DNA from: a virus | Virus record (IMG/VR): IMGVR_UViG_3300008450_009476 | Coordinates: 1-62,429 of that record | Reading direction: 5' to 3' (one strand) | Length of the DNA: 62,429 bases | Part shown: in pieces, positions 11,413 through 18,409 of the stretch | How positions within the stretch are numbered: position 1 is the stretch's first letter | Layout: the number at the start of each line of letters is the position of its first letter | Notes under the pieces: model-generated | The model's database searches: none | Told to the model about the DNA's origin: nothing | The model's input: only the letters and a program-made list of their open reading frames with translations | Translations under genes and position numbers: made by a program

Positions 11413-13572
11413 ATGAGTTATTTGAGTAGTAACAATTCTGAGTTTTTGTCAGCTCGAATTACAAAAAAAGGTAGACAAGCAATTGCAAAAGGTAATTTTG
11501 TTATAGAATACTTTCAAATAGGTGATTCTGAATTTGATTATACGCAACCTTTTAATGGATATACCGGATTAGGTAGCATACCACATCAAAAAGTATTGTC
11601 TCCTTTTGATATTGAGGCGGGTGTAAAATACCCATATAAACTTGATTCTTCTGATGATGCAACAACTTTTGGTAATCCTGTTCAAAATGCATCAACGGTT
11701 ACTATTAGAAATATTATGGGACCTGCAGGACATGTTTCAAATTATTTAGAATATGACGAAAACGCGTGTACAGGTACAACCGTTGAATGTTTGACTGAAA
11801 GAATAAATTTAAGTTCAATTAACGGTACAAATACAATTTCAGTTAGTACGGGTAACACATACGATGATTGTGGGTTTATTACACTTGTGTTTAGTCAGTT
11901 TGTTGGTATGGATCCGAATCATCCTGTAATTTCAGGTAATTCAACAAGTTTAATATATAGAATATCAGGGATTACAACAGGAGTAAGTACAAATACAATT
12001 TATTTAGACAGAGAAACACCTGATTTTTCAATGTTATCTGGATATACTCAAGTTGTTTGTAATAAATGTAATAACGAATATCCAATAGACACACAAATTT
12101 CACCAGTTTGTCATCCAAATGATATTGATACTCAACAACAATTAGACCCATGGACTATGGAAGTAGTTTGGACTGATAAACCAATTGGTTTTGATGTTAA
12201 TGGTCTTGACGAAAATTTATCTGGTTTTACAAGTAATGTTTATGTCTCTACAAAAGAATTATATGGTTATACTGAATCTTCAGGTCAAACATTCACGAAT
12301 TATACCGGAGGTACATTATCAAATGCAACGGCGTACTATAATTCATTTAATGAAGAAATAATTGTTGAACCTGAAGCACAAAGGTGTGTTGCAATTATTC
12401 ATTATTCTGAACTCGGAGATGTTGTAAATGACCCTGAAAGATTTTTTAAGTACGATGATTATATTAGCAATGATACTGATTCTGCTGGTAACTCAATAAT
12501 CGATGACCCTAATGGTATACCATTAAGTGATACCGAATATTTTGAGGTATATATCCCATGGATTTACTATCATAGAAATACCGGTTCTACATTTGGTGCA
12601 ATATTTCATATGGACGATACTAATTATTATATAAAATCTACCAAGAATCCTTATCATTCTTTAAAATACAGATATCTAATTGATGAACGAGGATATCGTG
12701 TTGGTAAAGTATTTGTAAATAATAAAGTAATTGTTTTTGATGACCAAGAACTTGTCGCTGTTTTAGATTATAAATCCAATAGAAGATATACTTTACCCGC
12801 AGCAAAAGTAAGTGTTGTCCCAAGTGACACTGACCCATCTAATTCTATTTTAAGTGGTGGTACAGGTCAGACAATATGGGTAACATATATGTTTGAATAT
12901 ACTGGAGATACAAAATTAAATGGATTACCTTGTAACTATTACAATAGTTCTAATTTAGACCCGACTTTAAATTCATGTGCATTCAATGTTTGTTCTAATG
13001 TGACAGTTAAAATAAGTGGTAGTACTATGCCAAATATGAAATCAATATTTAGTGGTTCTACCGATGGGTTCATTGCTAACAAATTTTATATACTAGCACA
13101 AGAAACTAATGTTGGTGAATTACCTTCACATGATCAATGGATTTTAATGGATTATACAACTGAAGCCGGTGGAGACGGAAGTAATTTGTTAAATCCAACT
13201 GGAGTGACAGATGTGACTTATACCATAACTAAAACTAAATTTAATAACGGAACAATATTTGATTTAGAAACTTATTTAGGACCCATACCTAATGAACCAT
13301 CAACTGACCCGCAATTTGGTGACGAACAACCGTTCCCTGGTAGTATACGATTAATAAGAGCAACTGACATTGAACAAATGAATTTTTTGGTAAACTTACC
13401 TTCTTCACAGTTTACTGAAACACAAAACCCAACGTATTCAAGTGGTTTAGATAAAAGAATTACCGAAGTTGCATTGTTAAACTCAAATAAAGAACCTTAT
13501 GTTGTTGCAAAAACAGCTAAACCAATTAAAAGAATTGGTACACAAGTATTTGCGGTTCGACTTGATTTTTAA
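11413..13572 (+). CDS. Phage tail/baseplate structural protein
   Basis: 719 residues. The N-terminus (NSEFLSARITKKGRQAIAKG, then YFQIGDSEFDY) has the 'T-x-KGR-x-x-I-x-G ... GDSE-x-DY' pattern I associate with structural proteins of large phages; the exact family is not recalled. The rest is beta-rich with several cysteines. Near the C-terminus, residues about 640-719 contain IRLIRATDIEQMNFLV and KRITEVALLNSNKEPYVVAKT, which look like a conserved assembly domain. TATTTATAAT lies just upstream of the ATG. It ends the first structural cluster; the next gene (13611) begins the DNA-metabolism block after a candidate promoter. Confidence 0.55.
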   Translation: MSYLSSNNSEFLSARITKKGRQAIAKGNFVIEYFQIGDSEFDYTQPFNGYTGLGSIPHQKVLSPFDIEAGVKYPYKLDSSDDATTFGNPVQNASTVTIRNIMGPAGHVSNYLEYDENACTGTTVECLTERINLSSINGTNTISVSTGNTYDDCGFITLVFSQFVGMDPNHPVISGNSTSLIYRISGITTGVSTNTIYLDRETPDFSMLSGYTQVVCNKCNNEYPIDTQISPVCHPNDIDTQQQLDPWTMEVVWTDKPIGFDVNGLDENLSGFTSNVYVSTKELYGYTESSGQTFTNYTGGTLSNATAYYNSFNEEIIVEPEAQRCVAIIHYSELGDVVNDPERFFKYDDYISNDTDSAGNSIIDDPNGIPLSDTEYFEVYIPWIYYHRNTGSTFGAIFHMDDTNYYIKSTKNPYHSLKYRYLIDERGYRVGKVFVNNKVIVFDDQELVAVLDYKSNRRYTLPAAKVSVVPSDTDPSNSILSGGTGQTIWVTYMFEYTGDTKLNGLPCNYYNSSNLDPTLNSCAFNVCSNVTVKISGSTMPNMKSIFSGSTDGFIANKFYILAQETNVGELPSHDQWILMDYTTEAGGDGSNLLNPTGVTDVTYTITKTKFNNGTIFDLETYLGPIPNEPSTDPQFGDEQPFPGSIRLIRATDIEQMNFLVNLPSSQFTETQNPTYSSGLDKRITEVALLNSNKEPYVVAKTAKPIKRIGTQVFAVRLDF

Positions 13573-13590
13573 TATTTACTATTTAAAAAA

Positions 13591-13602
13591 TATTAGTTAT
13601 AT
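13591..13602 (+). promoter_or_regulatory. Recurring TTAGTTATAT-type upstream motif, copy 1
   Basis: TATTAGTTATAT lies 9-20 bases upstream of the resolvase ATG, at the border between structural and DNA-processing genes. Similar motifs occur at 17542, 22627 and 45221. A phage-class promoter element is inferred from recurrence only; it does not match the Bacteroidota TAnnTTTG box. Confidence 0.3.
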
Positions 13603-13610
13603 ATTTTTAT

Positions 13611-14231
13611 ATGAGTATTAAAATCAAAAACAACCCAAAAATTCTCGGTTTAGACATCAGCACCAAGACCATCGGCTTTGCATTGTTTGATATATCAACA
13701 TCCAAATTGTTGGAATTAACCCATTTCTCACCTAAAATTAAACCACAACCTGAAGATAAGATTGAGGAATTAATTAAAAAGGCGGATGCGTTTAAAAAAC
13801 ATTTAGAAAATTATAGGGATATGTCGATTGAAAAGGTTGTTATTGAAGAACCTTTATTAAATTCAAATAATATCTATACAGTTCAAACTTTATTAAGATA
13901 TAACACACTTATTTTAAAAAATTGTTACGATATATTAGGTGTTTTACCTACGTTTATATCCACATATAACGCTAGAAAGTTTGCGTTTCCTGATTTGGTC
14001 GGAGTAAATGAAAAAGGTAAAAATGTTTTATTTGGTGGTTATCCAAAAGATATTGATAAAAAACATGTTATTTGGGAACATGTGAATGCTGTTTGTCCTG
14101 AAGTTAAGTGGCAATATACTAAAACAGGTAATTTAAAGAAAGAATGTTACGATCAATCGGATGCTGTGACATGTGTAATTGGGTATATTAACATGACAAC
14201 AAAAAATATGGCAAATAAAACTTCCAATTAA
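13611..14231 (+). CDS. RuvC-like Holliday-junction/branched-DNA resolvase
   Basis: 206 residues with an RNase H-like fold pattern. The first catalytic Asp is in ILGLDISTKTIGFALF (D15), the acidic pair is in VVIEEP (E79/E80), and the C-terminal acidic residues are in YDQSDAVTC (D181, D184). This spacing fits RuvC-family endonucleases, which cut Holliday junctions and branched phage DNA before packaging. It is the first gene of the replication/recombination block and precedes the primase. The usual phage resolvase length (150-200 residues) fits. The specific DNA substrate cannot be read from sequence. Confidence 0.8.
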   Translation: MSIKIKNNPKILGLDISTKTIGFALFDISTSKLLELTHFSPKIKPQPEDKIEELIKKADAFKKHLENYRDMSIEKVVIEEPLLNSNNIYTVQTLLRYNTLILKNCYDILGVLPTFISTYNARKFAFPDLVGVNEKGKNVLFGGYPKDIDKKHVIWEHVNAVCPEVKWQYTKTGNLKKECYDQSDAVTCVIGYINMTTKNMANKTSN

Positions 14232-14257
14232 TAAAAAGATTATTTATAATTTATATT

Positions 14258-14326
14258 AGGACGGGACATAGTAATATGTGTTGGTTAGTTTCCCCTGAAG
14301 TTGGTGTCTTCAGGGGATTTTTTTTT
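14258..14326 (+). ncRNA. Candidate short RNA or leader ending in an intrinsic terminator
   Basis: The 124-base gap between the resolvase and primase genes holds a TATAAT box (14245-14250), a stretch starting GGACGGGACATAG about 8 bases later, and a strong terminator at 14291-14327. Counting 14259-14316 gives 28 G or C in 58 bases, far richer than the surrounding DNA, which is typical of structured RNA in AT-rich genomes. No ORF fits. It could be a ~65-70 nt phage sRNA or simply the 3' end of the resolvase transcript. No known RNA family is recognised. Confidence 0.35.
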
Positions 14327-14327
14327 A
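14291..14327 (+). terminator. Rho-independent terminator
   Basis: Perfect 9-bp stem CCCCTGAAG (14292-14300) / CTTCAGGGG (14308-14316) with a 7-base loop, followed by A and nine T residues. It separates the resolvase from the primase transcript. It is the strongest hairpin noticed in the window. Confidence 0.9.
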
Positions 14328-14355
14328 TCAATTTTTTTCACTATTATTTGATAAT

Positions 14356-15297
14356 ATGGTAAAACAAGATGTTGACTACTCATTAATTACTGACATTCTC
14401 GAAGACATTTTGGGTGATTATAAAATGCACAATGAGAATAAAGGTCAAATATCTTTTGATTGTCCAGTATGTTCATATGAAATTAAAGGATTAGATTATG
14501 GTGATGGTAAAGGGAATTTAGAAGTAAATTATAAAAATAACGTTTTCAAATGTTGGTCTTGTTCAGAGACAAATGAAACACATGGTTCTATATACAAATT
14601 AATTAAAAAGTTTGGTAACAGTAGACAATTAAAAAAATATCAATTATTAAGACCGGACGATGACGATTCATCAAACAAAAGATTTTACAAAAAAATTAAG
14701 TTACCAAAAGAATTCATACCGTTTACTAATGTGACACTTGGTATGAAAATGACGCCTTTTTATAAACAAGCTCTTAATTACATTAAGAAAAGAAATATTA
14801 CAGATGAAATGTTACAAAAATTCAACATTGGATTTTGTAACACTGGTATGTACGAGAATAGAATTATCATACCATCATATGATGAGGATAAAGAATTAAA
14901 TTATTTTGTTGCCAGATCTTACTTAACAAGAACTAAATTAAAATATAAAAATCCCAGTGTTCAAAAAGAATTAATTATTTGGAATGAGTATTTGATAAAT
15001 TGGGATGAACCTGTTTACTTAGTTGAGGGTGCTTTCGACAGTATATTTTTACCGAATTCAATTCCTATGTTGGGTAAATTTATGACTGATAAGTTATTTA
15101 AGAAATTATATGAGAATGCTAAAAAAATAATTATTGTATTAGATGGGGATGCGTATGAAGATGCGGTTAAGTTATATCATAAGATTAATTGTGGTAAACT
15201 AATGGGTAAAGTTTGGATAGTAGAATTACCAAAAGATAAAGACATCGCCGATTTACAAGGTGATTTAAATAACTACAACATAAAACAAATTGATTAA
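14356..15297 (+). CDS. DNA primase (zinc ribbon + TOPRIM)
   Basis: 313 residues. The N-terminal zinc ribbon has cysteines at 36, 39, 66 and 69 (CPVC ... CWSC). The TOPRIM catalytic core has the Glu in YLVEGAFDS (E224) and the D-x-D in IIVLDGDAYEDA (D263, D265). This is the layout of DnaG/phage primases, which make RNA primers for lagging-strand synthesis. At 313 residues it is shorter than bacterial DnaG and lacks a C-terminal helicase-interaction domain. The stop overlaps the next ATG by one base (TAATG). A helicase and polymerase are expected elsewhere in the genome. Confidence 0.88.
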   Translation: MVKQDVDYSLITDILEDILGDYKMHNENKGQISFDCPVCSYEIKGLDYGDGKGNLEVNYKNNVFKCWSCSETNETHGSIYKLIKKFGNSRQLKKYQLLRPDDDDSSNKRFYKKIKLPKEFIPFTNVTLGMKMTPFYKQALNYIKKRNITDEMLQKFNIGFCNTGMYENRIIIPSYDEDKELNYFVARSYLTRTKLKYKNPSVQKELIIWNEYLINWDEPVYLVEGAFDSIFLPNSIPMLGKFMTDKLFKKLYENAKKIIIVLDGDAYEDAVKLYHKINCGKLMGKVWIVELPKDKDIADLQGDLNNYNIKQID

Positions 15298-16157
15298 TGA
15301 TAAATTTAAATGATGTATCTCTTGAAATAAGGGATTTAATGGAAAAAAGAAGAAATGAATTGGAATTAACTTTCATAGAAGAAGAACATATATATCATAT
15401 GAGAGATATTGATGGAGTAATAAAAAAGAATTTTCCATCTGTATCTAAAGTAGTTAAAAAATTTCACTCACATTTTGATGCAGAAGGGAAGGCATTACAA
15501 ATGTCAAATGGTGACCCCGAAGGTCAACAAAAGTTATTGGCGGAATGGAGGGCTGCTGGTGAGTACTCAACTAATATGGGAAGTAGAGTACATTATGTTT
15601 TAGAGAATGACACAATAAGTAGATTTGGTAACTACAAAGAGGTTAGACAACCAATATTCAGTTGTGATGAAACACAAATCACAAAAAGTGATTCTATGAT
15701 ATCTGCAGGTAAAAAGTTTCTTGATTTAATGACAGAAAGAAATGCAATATTATTAGATACTGAGAGTATTTTAGGTGACCCTGAATTAGGTTATACTGGT
15801 CAACCAGATAAAATATGGTTGATGATGAATAAAGAAAAAACTGATTTTGGTTTTGTTGTTACAGATTGGAAAACAAATCAACCTAAAAATTTTGAGGCTC
15901 AATATTATACTAAAAAAATGTATCATCCTTTCAATGAGTATGATGATACTGCGTTAGGACATTACTTTCTTCAATTACCGTTGTATGGTAAATTATTTAT
16001 TAAAATGTTAGAAGGTACAAAATATGAATCAATAAAAATGTTGGGTTGTGTGATTGTATTACTAAAAGACGATGGGACTTTTCAAGAATATAAAGTTCCC
16101 GGTTATGTAAATAATACAATTTTAAAAATGGACATTAAAAAATATTTAAAGAGATGA
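15297..16157 (+). CDS. RecB/Cas4-type PD-(D/E)XK exonuclease
   Basis: 286 residues. The motifs follow the RecB-nuclease order: GSRVHYVLE (H99), GYTGQPDKIW (D171), VVTDWKTNQ (D190, K192), and QLPLY (about 226-230) as the Q-x-x-x-Y motif. A two-metal nuclease acting on DNA ends is the family expectation. It lies between the primase and the SbcD-like phosphoesterase, with 1-base and 4-base overlaps, so it is translated together with the recombination genes. It may act in recombination-dependent replication or host DNA breakdown. Confidence 0.8.
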   Translation: MINLNDVSLEIRDLMEKRRNELELTFIEEEHIYHMRDIDGVIKKNFPSVSKVVKKFHSHFDAEGKALQMSNGDPEGQQKLLAEWRAAGEYSTNMGSRVHYVLENDTISRFGNYKEVRQPIFSCDETQITKSDSMISAGKKFLDLMTERNAILLDTESILGDPELGYTGQPDKIWLMMNKEKTDFGFVVTDWKTNQPKNFEAQYYTKKMYHPFNEYDDTALGHYFLQLPLYGKLFIKMLEGTKYESIKMLGCVIVLLKDDGTFQEYKVPGYVNNTILKMDIKKYLKR

Positions 16158-16972
16158 TAAAAAAAATAGTACACATTGCAGATATACATATCAGAACATT
16201 TCAGATGCACGATTTGTATAAAAAACAATTTGAAATTTTATTGGAAGACATAGGAAAAAAATGTGTTGAATGGTATGATGAAAATATTAGTCCATCACAA
16301 ATAAGAATTGTAATTGTTGGGGATATTGCACATCAAAAGATAAACATTTCAAACGAACAATTAATGTTGACAAGTTGGTTTTTAAAAGAACTAACTAAAT
16401 TTGGTAAGGTTGTTATTATACCGGGTAATCACGATTTTTTGGAAAATAATGTACAAAGATTGGATAGTATTTCTCCTGTTGTAGATTTATTAAACAATGA
16501 ATGGATAACATATTATAAAGATAGCGGACAATATAATGATGATAACATAGATTGGATTGTTTATTCCTTGTATCAACACAATAAAAGACCTGAGTTTAGT
16601 AAAGATGATAATCAATTAACGATAGGGTTATTTCATGGACCAATCCAAGGGTTATCAACTGATTTAGGTTTTGAATTTGAAGATGCATATGATAAACTAA
16701 ATTTTGTTGATTTGGATTTATTGTTATGTGGTGATATACATAAAAGACAAATGTTTACATTACCAAGTGGGGGTAGAGCGGTAATGATTGGTAGTTTAAT
16801 TCAACAAAATTTTGGTGAAACGGTAAAGCATCATGGGTATGGTATTTATGATATTGAAGAAGACAAGTATGAGTTTGTTGACTTACCTAATCAACAACCT
16901 TTCTTACACTTTTCAATCTCCGATATAAAAGACATAGAAAATGAAACAGAAGAACTCGTTAATATTGGATGA
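16154..16972 (+). CDS. sbcD: SbcD/Mre11-like nuclease subunit (T4 gp47-like)
   Basis: 272 residues. All metallophosphoesterase motifs are visible: HIADIHI (D10, H12), VGDIAH (D57), GNHDF (N92, H93), FHG (H161) and GDIHKR (D194, H196). Mre11/SbcD proteins bind two Mn ions and, with the SbcC/Rad50 ATPase, process DNA ends. The partner gene is at 18409. T4 gp47 and gp46 are similarly close, but here three small genes lie between the two subunits. The start overlaps the nuclease stop by 4 bases. Confidence 0.88.
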   Translation: MIKKIVHIADIHIRTFQMHDLYKKQFEILLEDIGKKCVEWYDENISPSQIRIVIVGDIAHQKINISNEQLMLTSWFLKELTKFGKVVIIPGNHDFLENNVQRLDSISPVVDLLNNEWITYYKDSGQYNDDNIDWIVYSLYQHNKRPEFSKDDNQLTIGLFHGPIQGLSTDLGFEFEDAYDKLNFVDLDLLLCGDIHKRQMFTLPSGGRAVMIGSLIQQNFGETVKHHGYGIYDIEEDKYEFVDLPNQQPFLHFSISDIKDIENETEELVNIG

Positions 16973-17513
16973 TGAATTTATCAGGTATTGTGAAATAAAC
17001 AATGTTGATGATGTTCAGAAACTTGCAAAAGATACTTTTAATCGAGGGTATTATATATTGAAGTATGGAGAATCACCTTTCTCTTTTAGTAATAAAGAAA
17101 AGATTGTAGAAAAAGAAGTCATTAAAGAAATTATTAAAGAGGTACCGGTTGAAGTGATTAAAGAAGTTCCTGTGGAAAAAATAGTTGAAAAAGAAAAAAT
17201 TGTAGAAGTAATAAAAGAAGTTCCAGTAGAAAAAATAGTTGAGGTAATAAAAGAAGTACCGGTAGAAATTAAAGGAGATGAAAAAATCGTGGTAAAAGAA
17301 GTAATTAAAGAAGTTCCAATAGAAAAGATTATTGAGAAAGAAAAAATTGTAGAGGTAATCAAAGAGGTAACTAATGATGATGAGATAAAAAAATTAAAAG
17401 AAGAGAACACTAAATTAAAAGAGGAATTAGAAAAGATAACATCGTCATTAGAAACATTAAACAAAGCAAAATACATGAAGAATAGTAACATGAATTCTAT
17501 ATATGATGAATAA
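16941..17513 (+). CDS. Repeat protein with KEVPVEKIVE units
   Basis: 190 residues, starting inside the sbcD-like gene (32-base overlap). Residues 1-50 form a small domain (FIRYCEINNVDDVQKLAKDT, then NRGYYILKYG). From about residue 52 to 145 the protein is built of repeats of the type IKEVPVEKIVEKEKIVE, strongly charged and periodic. The last 45 residues are a predicted coiled coil (KKLKEENTKLKEELEKI). Such Val-Pro-Glu-Lys repeats occur in phage proteins, but no function is known to me. Its place between SbcD and SbcC genes suggests a link with DNA processing; that is inference. Confidence 0.7.
   Translation: MKQKNSLILDDEFIRYCEINNVDDVQKLAKDTFNRGYYILKYGESPFSFSNKEKIVEKEVIKEIIKEVPVEVIKEVPVEKIVEKEKIVEVIKEVPVEKIVEVIKEVPVEIKGDEKIVVKEVIKEVPIEKIIEKEKIVEVIKEVTNDDEIKKLKEENTKLKEELEKITSSLETLNKAKYMKNSNMNSIYDE
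17100..17385 (+). repeat. In-frame repeats coding (I/V)KEVPVEKIVE
   Basis: Imperfect ~27-54 base units rich in GAAGT(A/T)CC(A/T/G)GT, in frame throughout. Divergence at third positions and conservation of the peptide indicate selection at protein level. Confidence 0.8.
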
Positions 17514-17541
17514 AAACTAGAATACTTTTTTTATTTGTATT

Positions 17542-17558
17542 TTTTAGTTATATTTTAA
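17542..17558 (+). promoter_or_regulatory. Recurring TTTTAGTTATATT motif, copy 2
   Basis: TTTTAGTTATATTTTAA in the 61-base gap before the ATG at 17575. The match to copy 3 (22627) is 13 of 13 bases in the core. Candidate promoter element, inferred from recurrence. Confidence 0.35.
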
Positions 17559-17574
17559 TATAAAATTTTAGATT

Positions 17575-17883
17575 ATGATTTCATTAATTACAACATTACT
17601 TTTTTGGACTTTTATGGCTTATGGTATGAGTACAATAATTGTTTATGGCACTATTTTCGAACCTTTAAGGGAATGGTTTAAAACAAACAATAAATTTTTA
17701 GGTGACTTGACCGGTTGTATTATGTGTACATCTACGTGGGTAGGATTTTTCTTGTCACTATGTTTGGGTGGTTTGGCAACTAAATTTTTTGATATACATT
17801 GGTTACCATCTATTTTTTTTGATGGAATGTTTACCACTGGAATTGTTTGGGCTGTTAATACTATAGTTGAACATTTCGAATAA
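17575..17883 (+). CDS. Small membrane protein, DUF1360-like
   Basis: 102 residues with about three hydrophobic segments (residues 3-23, 55-72 and 80-97). The central motif FLGDLTGCIMCTSTWVGFFL, with C-x-x-C followed by W-x-G-F, is what I recall of the DUF1360 family found in Gram-positive bacteria and phages. It sits behind a candidate promoter and before a nuclease-like gene. The role is unknown; the C-x-x-C pair may bind metal or form a disulfide at the membrane. Confidence 0.6.
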   Translation: MISLITTLLFWTFMAYGMSTIIVYGTIFEPLREWFKTNNKFLGDLTGCIMCTSTWVGFFLSLCLGGLATKFFDIHWLPSIFFDGMFTTGIVWAVNTIVEHFE

Positions 17884-17902
17884 AAAAGGTTAAAAACAGA
17901 AA

Positions 17903-18409
17903 ATGGGGTTTATTGGTAAAAATAATTTAGATGATACATTAGTCAGAAATGAAGTAATAAAGTTTGCAAATATTACTCTTGGACTTAAGCTTTATTCCAA
18001 TCCCGCATATAACAAGATTGACTTAATTTGTAAGAAAGAAAAAAATATGGGTGTTGAAGTTGAACATGGTAAGTGGTCCGGAGATTTTTGGAAAAATGAT
18101 GCGTATTCGTTAATATCTAATTTAGGTTTTCGTACATTAAACATTCCTAAAAGAAAACACAAATATTGGTTAGAATATTATAATGGGAAATTTAATCCAT
18201 CACATGATAAAAACTTATACATAAGGACAAATAAAGACTTTACACAATTTTTGGTTGTTGAACCACATGTGATTAAAGACCCCAAAAAACTTTATGAGTG
18301 TAAATTTCAACCTAATAACAGTGATTGTGTTGAAGAATGGTTATCACTCAAAAAGAAAGACGTAAGAACATACAATTTAATTAAAGGACAATTTATATTA
18401 CAAGATTAA
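17903..18409 (+). CDS. Hypothetical protein, possible PD-(D/E)XK nuclease fold
   Basis: 168 residues, not firmly recognised. Residues about 38-60 read KIDLICKKEKNMGVEVEHGK: an Asp, then a strand ending E-x-E-x-x-K about 13 residues later. This is compatible with a PD-(D/E)XK endonuclease core or a VRR-type nuclease. No membrane segment was seen. The stop overlaps the next ATG by one base (TAATG), coupling it to the SbcC-like gene. Function beyond that is speculative. Confidence 0.55.
   Translation: MGFIGKNNLDDTLVRNEVIKFANITLGLKLYSNPAYNKIDLICKKEKNMGVEVEHGKWSGDFWKNDAYSLISNLGFRTLNIPKRKHKYWLEYYNGKFNPSHDKNLYIRTNKDFTQFLVVEPHVIKDPKKLYECKFQPNNSDCVEEWLSLKKKDVRTYNLIKGQFILQD

Noticed and set aside
17100-17385. 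Possible CRISPR-like array
   Set aside because: Repeats are in frame, variable at third codon positions and lack unique spacers.
17051-17491. Minus-strand Ser/Ile/Phe-rich frame opposite the VPVEK repeats
   Set aside because: Mirror of the repeat region with no start context; the plus-strand frame has a folded N-terminus and a coiled coil.
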